From Hyphomicrobiales bacterium (GTDB lineage Bacteria > Pseudomonadota > Alphaproteobacteria > Rhizobiales > Xanthobacteraceae): a DNA stretch of 7,044 bases. The stretch lies in assembly GCA_003164375.1 (NCBI GenBank), contig PLTE01000356.1:6414-13457 (forward strand), in the 5' to 3' direction. Position numbers and translations under genes: made by a program. Below, piece by piece: positions 5,264 to 7,044 of this stretch. The notes under the pieces are model-generated. The model ran no database searches. It was not told where the DNA came from and saw nothing but the letters and a program-made list of their open reading frames with translations. Each line of letters begins with the position of its first letter. Within the stretch, counting starts at the first letter, position 1.

Positions 5264-7044
5264 CTACACGTATCGTCCGTGACAATGCTTGAATTTTTTG
5301 CCCGAACCGCACGGACAAGCCTCGTTGCGTCCGACCTTGCCCCAACTTTGCGGGTCTTGCGGATTGCGCTCGGCCGCCGGCACCATTGAGGCTTGCGGCC
5401 CACGCGCCGGCGCCGTGCCGGCGACCGCAGCAGCCGAAGCGGAGCCGATGCCGTGGCGCGCCAGCGTTTCCGCGCCGGCCAGAGCCAGCGCCATTTCGTC
5501 TTCTCCGGTGGTCGGATCGGCCTTATGCGCCTGCATCGGTGGCAGCGCCCCGGGCGGTTGTTGCGCCGGTGGCGCCGCCTGGATCTCGACACGCATCAAT
5601 TGCGCAGTCACCGCCTCGCGCATGTTCTGGCTCATCGCCTCAAACAAGCTGAAGGATTCCGCCTTATACTCGTTGAGCGGATCGCGCTGGCCGTAGCCAC
5701 GCAGGCCGATCACCTGGCGCAGATGATCAAGCATCACGAGATGCTCGCGCCAGAGATGATCGAGCGTCTGCAATAAAATCGACTTCTCGATATAGCGGAT
5801 GACATCGGGGCCCCATTGCGCGACCTTGCCCGCCATGTGCTCGTCGGCGCGGCGCTCGACGCGCGAAAATATCTCCTCGTCGGCAATGCCCTCTTCCTTG
5901 GCCCATTCGTCGACCGGCAGATCGAGGCCGAGCACGCGCTTAAGCTCCTCGCGTAAGCCCACTACGTCCCATTGCTCCGGATAGGCGTTCTCGGGCACGT
6001 GCTTGGCGACTAGGTCGTCTATCACGTTGTGCCGCATGTCGGCCACCACCTCGCCGACCGCCTGATCCTCCATCCATTCGACGCGCTGGTCGAAAATGAC
6101 CTTGCGCTGGTCGTTCATCACATTGTCGAATTTCAGCACGTTCTTGCGCATGTCGAAATTGCGCGCTTCCACCTTCTGCTGCGCCTTTTCCAGCGCCTTG
6201 TTGATCCAGGGGTGGATGATCGCCTCGCCCTCTTCCAGGCCGAGCTTGACCAGCATGGCGTCCATGCGCTCGGAGCCGAAGATGCGCATCAGATCATCTT
6301 GCAGCGACAGGAAGAATTTCGACTTGCCGGGATCGCCCTGGCGGCCCGAACGGCCGCGCAACTGGTTGTCGATGCGGCGGCTTTCGTGCCGCTCGGTGCC
6401 GAGCACGTACAGCCCGCCGGCCGCCAACGCCTTCTCCTTCAAGCGCGCGACTTGGGCGCGAATCTCGGTCGCGCGCGGCCCCTTCTCCCGCTCGCGCACA
6501 TCCTCGATATCGGTCAATTCCTGGCGGATGCGCATATCGGCATTGCCGCCGAGCTGAATGTCGGTGCCGCGGCCGGCCATATTGGTGGCAATGGTAATGG
6601 CGCCCGGCACGCCGGCCTGGGAGACGATGTAGGCCTCCTGCTCGTGATAGCGGGCGTTGAGGATCGCGAACACCTTGGCCTTCGAGGCGCCCTCGTCGCC
6701 GGAATAAAGCGCGGCAAACGCGTTCGGATCGGAGAAATCGTGCTGCTCCCAGCCGTGCTGACGAAGCATTTCTGCGAGCTGTTCGGATTTCTCGATCGAA
6801 GTGGTGCCGACCAGCACTGGCTGGCCGCGCATTTTGCAGTCCTCGATCAGCGTCAGGATCGCCCGGAACTTTTCGGCCGCGGTGCGATAGACCTCGTCAT
6901 CGTCGTCGATGCGCACCATCGGCCTGTTCGTCGGGATTTCCATTACTTCCAGATTATAAATGTCCTGGAATTCCTCGGCCTCGGTGAGCGCCGAACCGGT
7001 CATGCCGCCGAGCTTCTTATACATGCGGAAATAATTCTGGATGG
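5264..7044 (-). CDS. secA: Preprotein translocase ATPase SecA, C-terminal two thirds (runs off the right edge)
   Basis: SecA is the ATPase motor that pushes unfolded preproteins through SecYEG at the inner membrane. The window holds 592 codons, including IQNYFR before the internal Met at 7024. That Met is not the start, since NYFRMYKKLGGMTG is a mid-protein SecA motif. Numbering from it, nucleotide-binding domain 2 shows TTSIEKSEQLAEML (74-87), NARYHEQEAY (123-132), ATNMAGRGTDIQLGGN (146-161) and the arginine-finger motif QLRGRSGRQGDPG (221-233). The helical scaffold and wing follow, with LRGYGQRDPLNEYK (441-454). The C-terminal linker is Ala/Pro/Gln-rich (about 482-565). The end is a zinc-binding SEC-C motif, CPCGSGKKFKHCH, with C570, C572, C581 and H582, normally a SecB/lipid contact. 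A segment of about 25 residues (EQHDFSDPNAF onward, 93-119) is absent from E. coli SecA. Walker A and most of the preprotein cross-linking domain lie outside the window. Confidence 0.98.
   Translation of the reverse strand, partial: IQNYFRMYKKLGGMTGSALTEAEEFQDIYNLEVMEIPTNRPMVRIDDDDEVYRTAAEKFRAILTLIEDCKMRGQPVLVGTTSIEKSEQLAEMLRQHGWEQHDFSDPNAFAALYSGDEGASKAKVFAILNARYHEQEAYIVSQAGVPGAITIATNMAGRGTDIQLGGNADMRIRQELTDIEDVREREKGPRATEIRAQVARLKEKALAAGGLYVLGTERHESRRIDNQLRGRSGRQGDPGKSKFFLSLQDDLMRIFGSERMDAMLVKLGLEEGEAIIHPWINKALEKAQQKVEARNFDMRKNVLKFDNVMNDQRKVIFDQRVEWMEDQAVGEVVADMRHNVIDDLVAKHVPENAYPEQWDVVGLREELKRVLGLDLPVDEWAKEEGIADEEIFSRVERRADEHMAGKVAQWGPDVIRYIEKSILLQTLDHLWREHLVMLDHLRQVIGLRGYGQRDPLNEYKAESFSLFEAMSQNMREAVTAQLMRVEIQAAPPAQQPPGALPPMQAHKADPTTGEDEMALALAGAETLARHGIGSASAAAVAGTAPARGPQASMVPAAERNPQDPQSWGKVGRNEACPCGSGKKFKHCHGRYV

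Overview
The window looks like ordinary chromosome from a GC-rich alphaproteobacterium, most likely Hyphomicrobiales (Rhizobiales) close to the Bradyrhizobiaceae/Xanthobacteraceae. This is inferred from three things: the protein sequences, the gene set aroB-aroK / xerD-accA / L,D-transpeptidase-like lipoprotein / secA, and a SecA insertion of the kind I remember from Bradyrhizobium. No database search was possible. I see no tRNA, rRNA, insertion sequence, CRISPR array or phage gene.

Layout. Positions 1-940 on the minus strand carry the shikimate-pathway pair: aroK, then the first 109 codons of aroB, joined by a 4-base ATGA overlap. The divergent gap from 941 to 1149 holds an imperfect 12-bp tandem repeat (about 1008-1091). 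On the plus strand follow a 49-residue single-pass membrane protein (1150-1299), xerD (1308-2312, tyrosine recombinase for chromosome dimer resolution) and accA (2429-3379, acetyl-CoA carboxylase alpha subunit). The small gene and xerD look translationally coupled, because the xerD ribosome binding site overlaps the small gene's stop codon.

After a 242-bp gap with an AT-rich promoter region comes a 500+ residue lipoprotein of the YkuD/YafK type (3622-5205). It has a long disordered Pro/Ala/Gln tail. It converges on secA (minus strand), of which the C-terminal 592 codons lie in the window (5264-7044).

How the genes work together: mostly housekeeping. AroB and AroK make aromatic precursors, XerD resolves chromosomes at division, AccA starts fatty-acid synthesis, SecA exports proteins through SecYEG, and the lipoprotein acts on peptidoglycan in the periplasm. 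The lipoprotein would itself depend on Sec export, but no shared operon links it to secA.

The least explained parts are: the 12-bp repeat array between the divergent genes; a duplicated near-palindrome, TTCATTGAA, that brackets the lipoprotein promoter; a possible 13-codon leader ending on a GTG start of that gene; the twice-used FGNLF motif in its tail; and the small membrane protein ahead of xerD. I found no convincing undescribed multi-gene system here.
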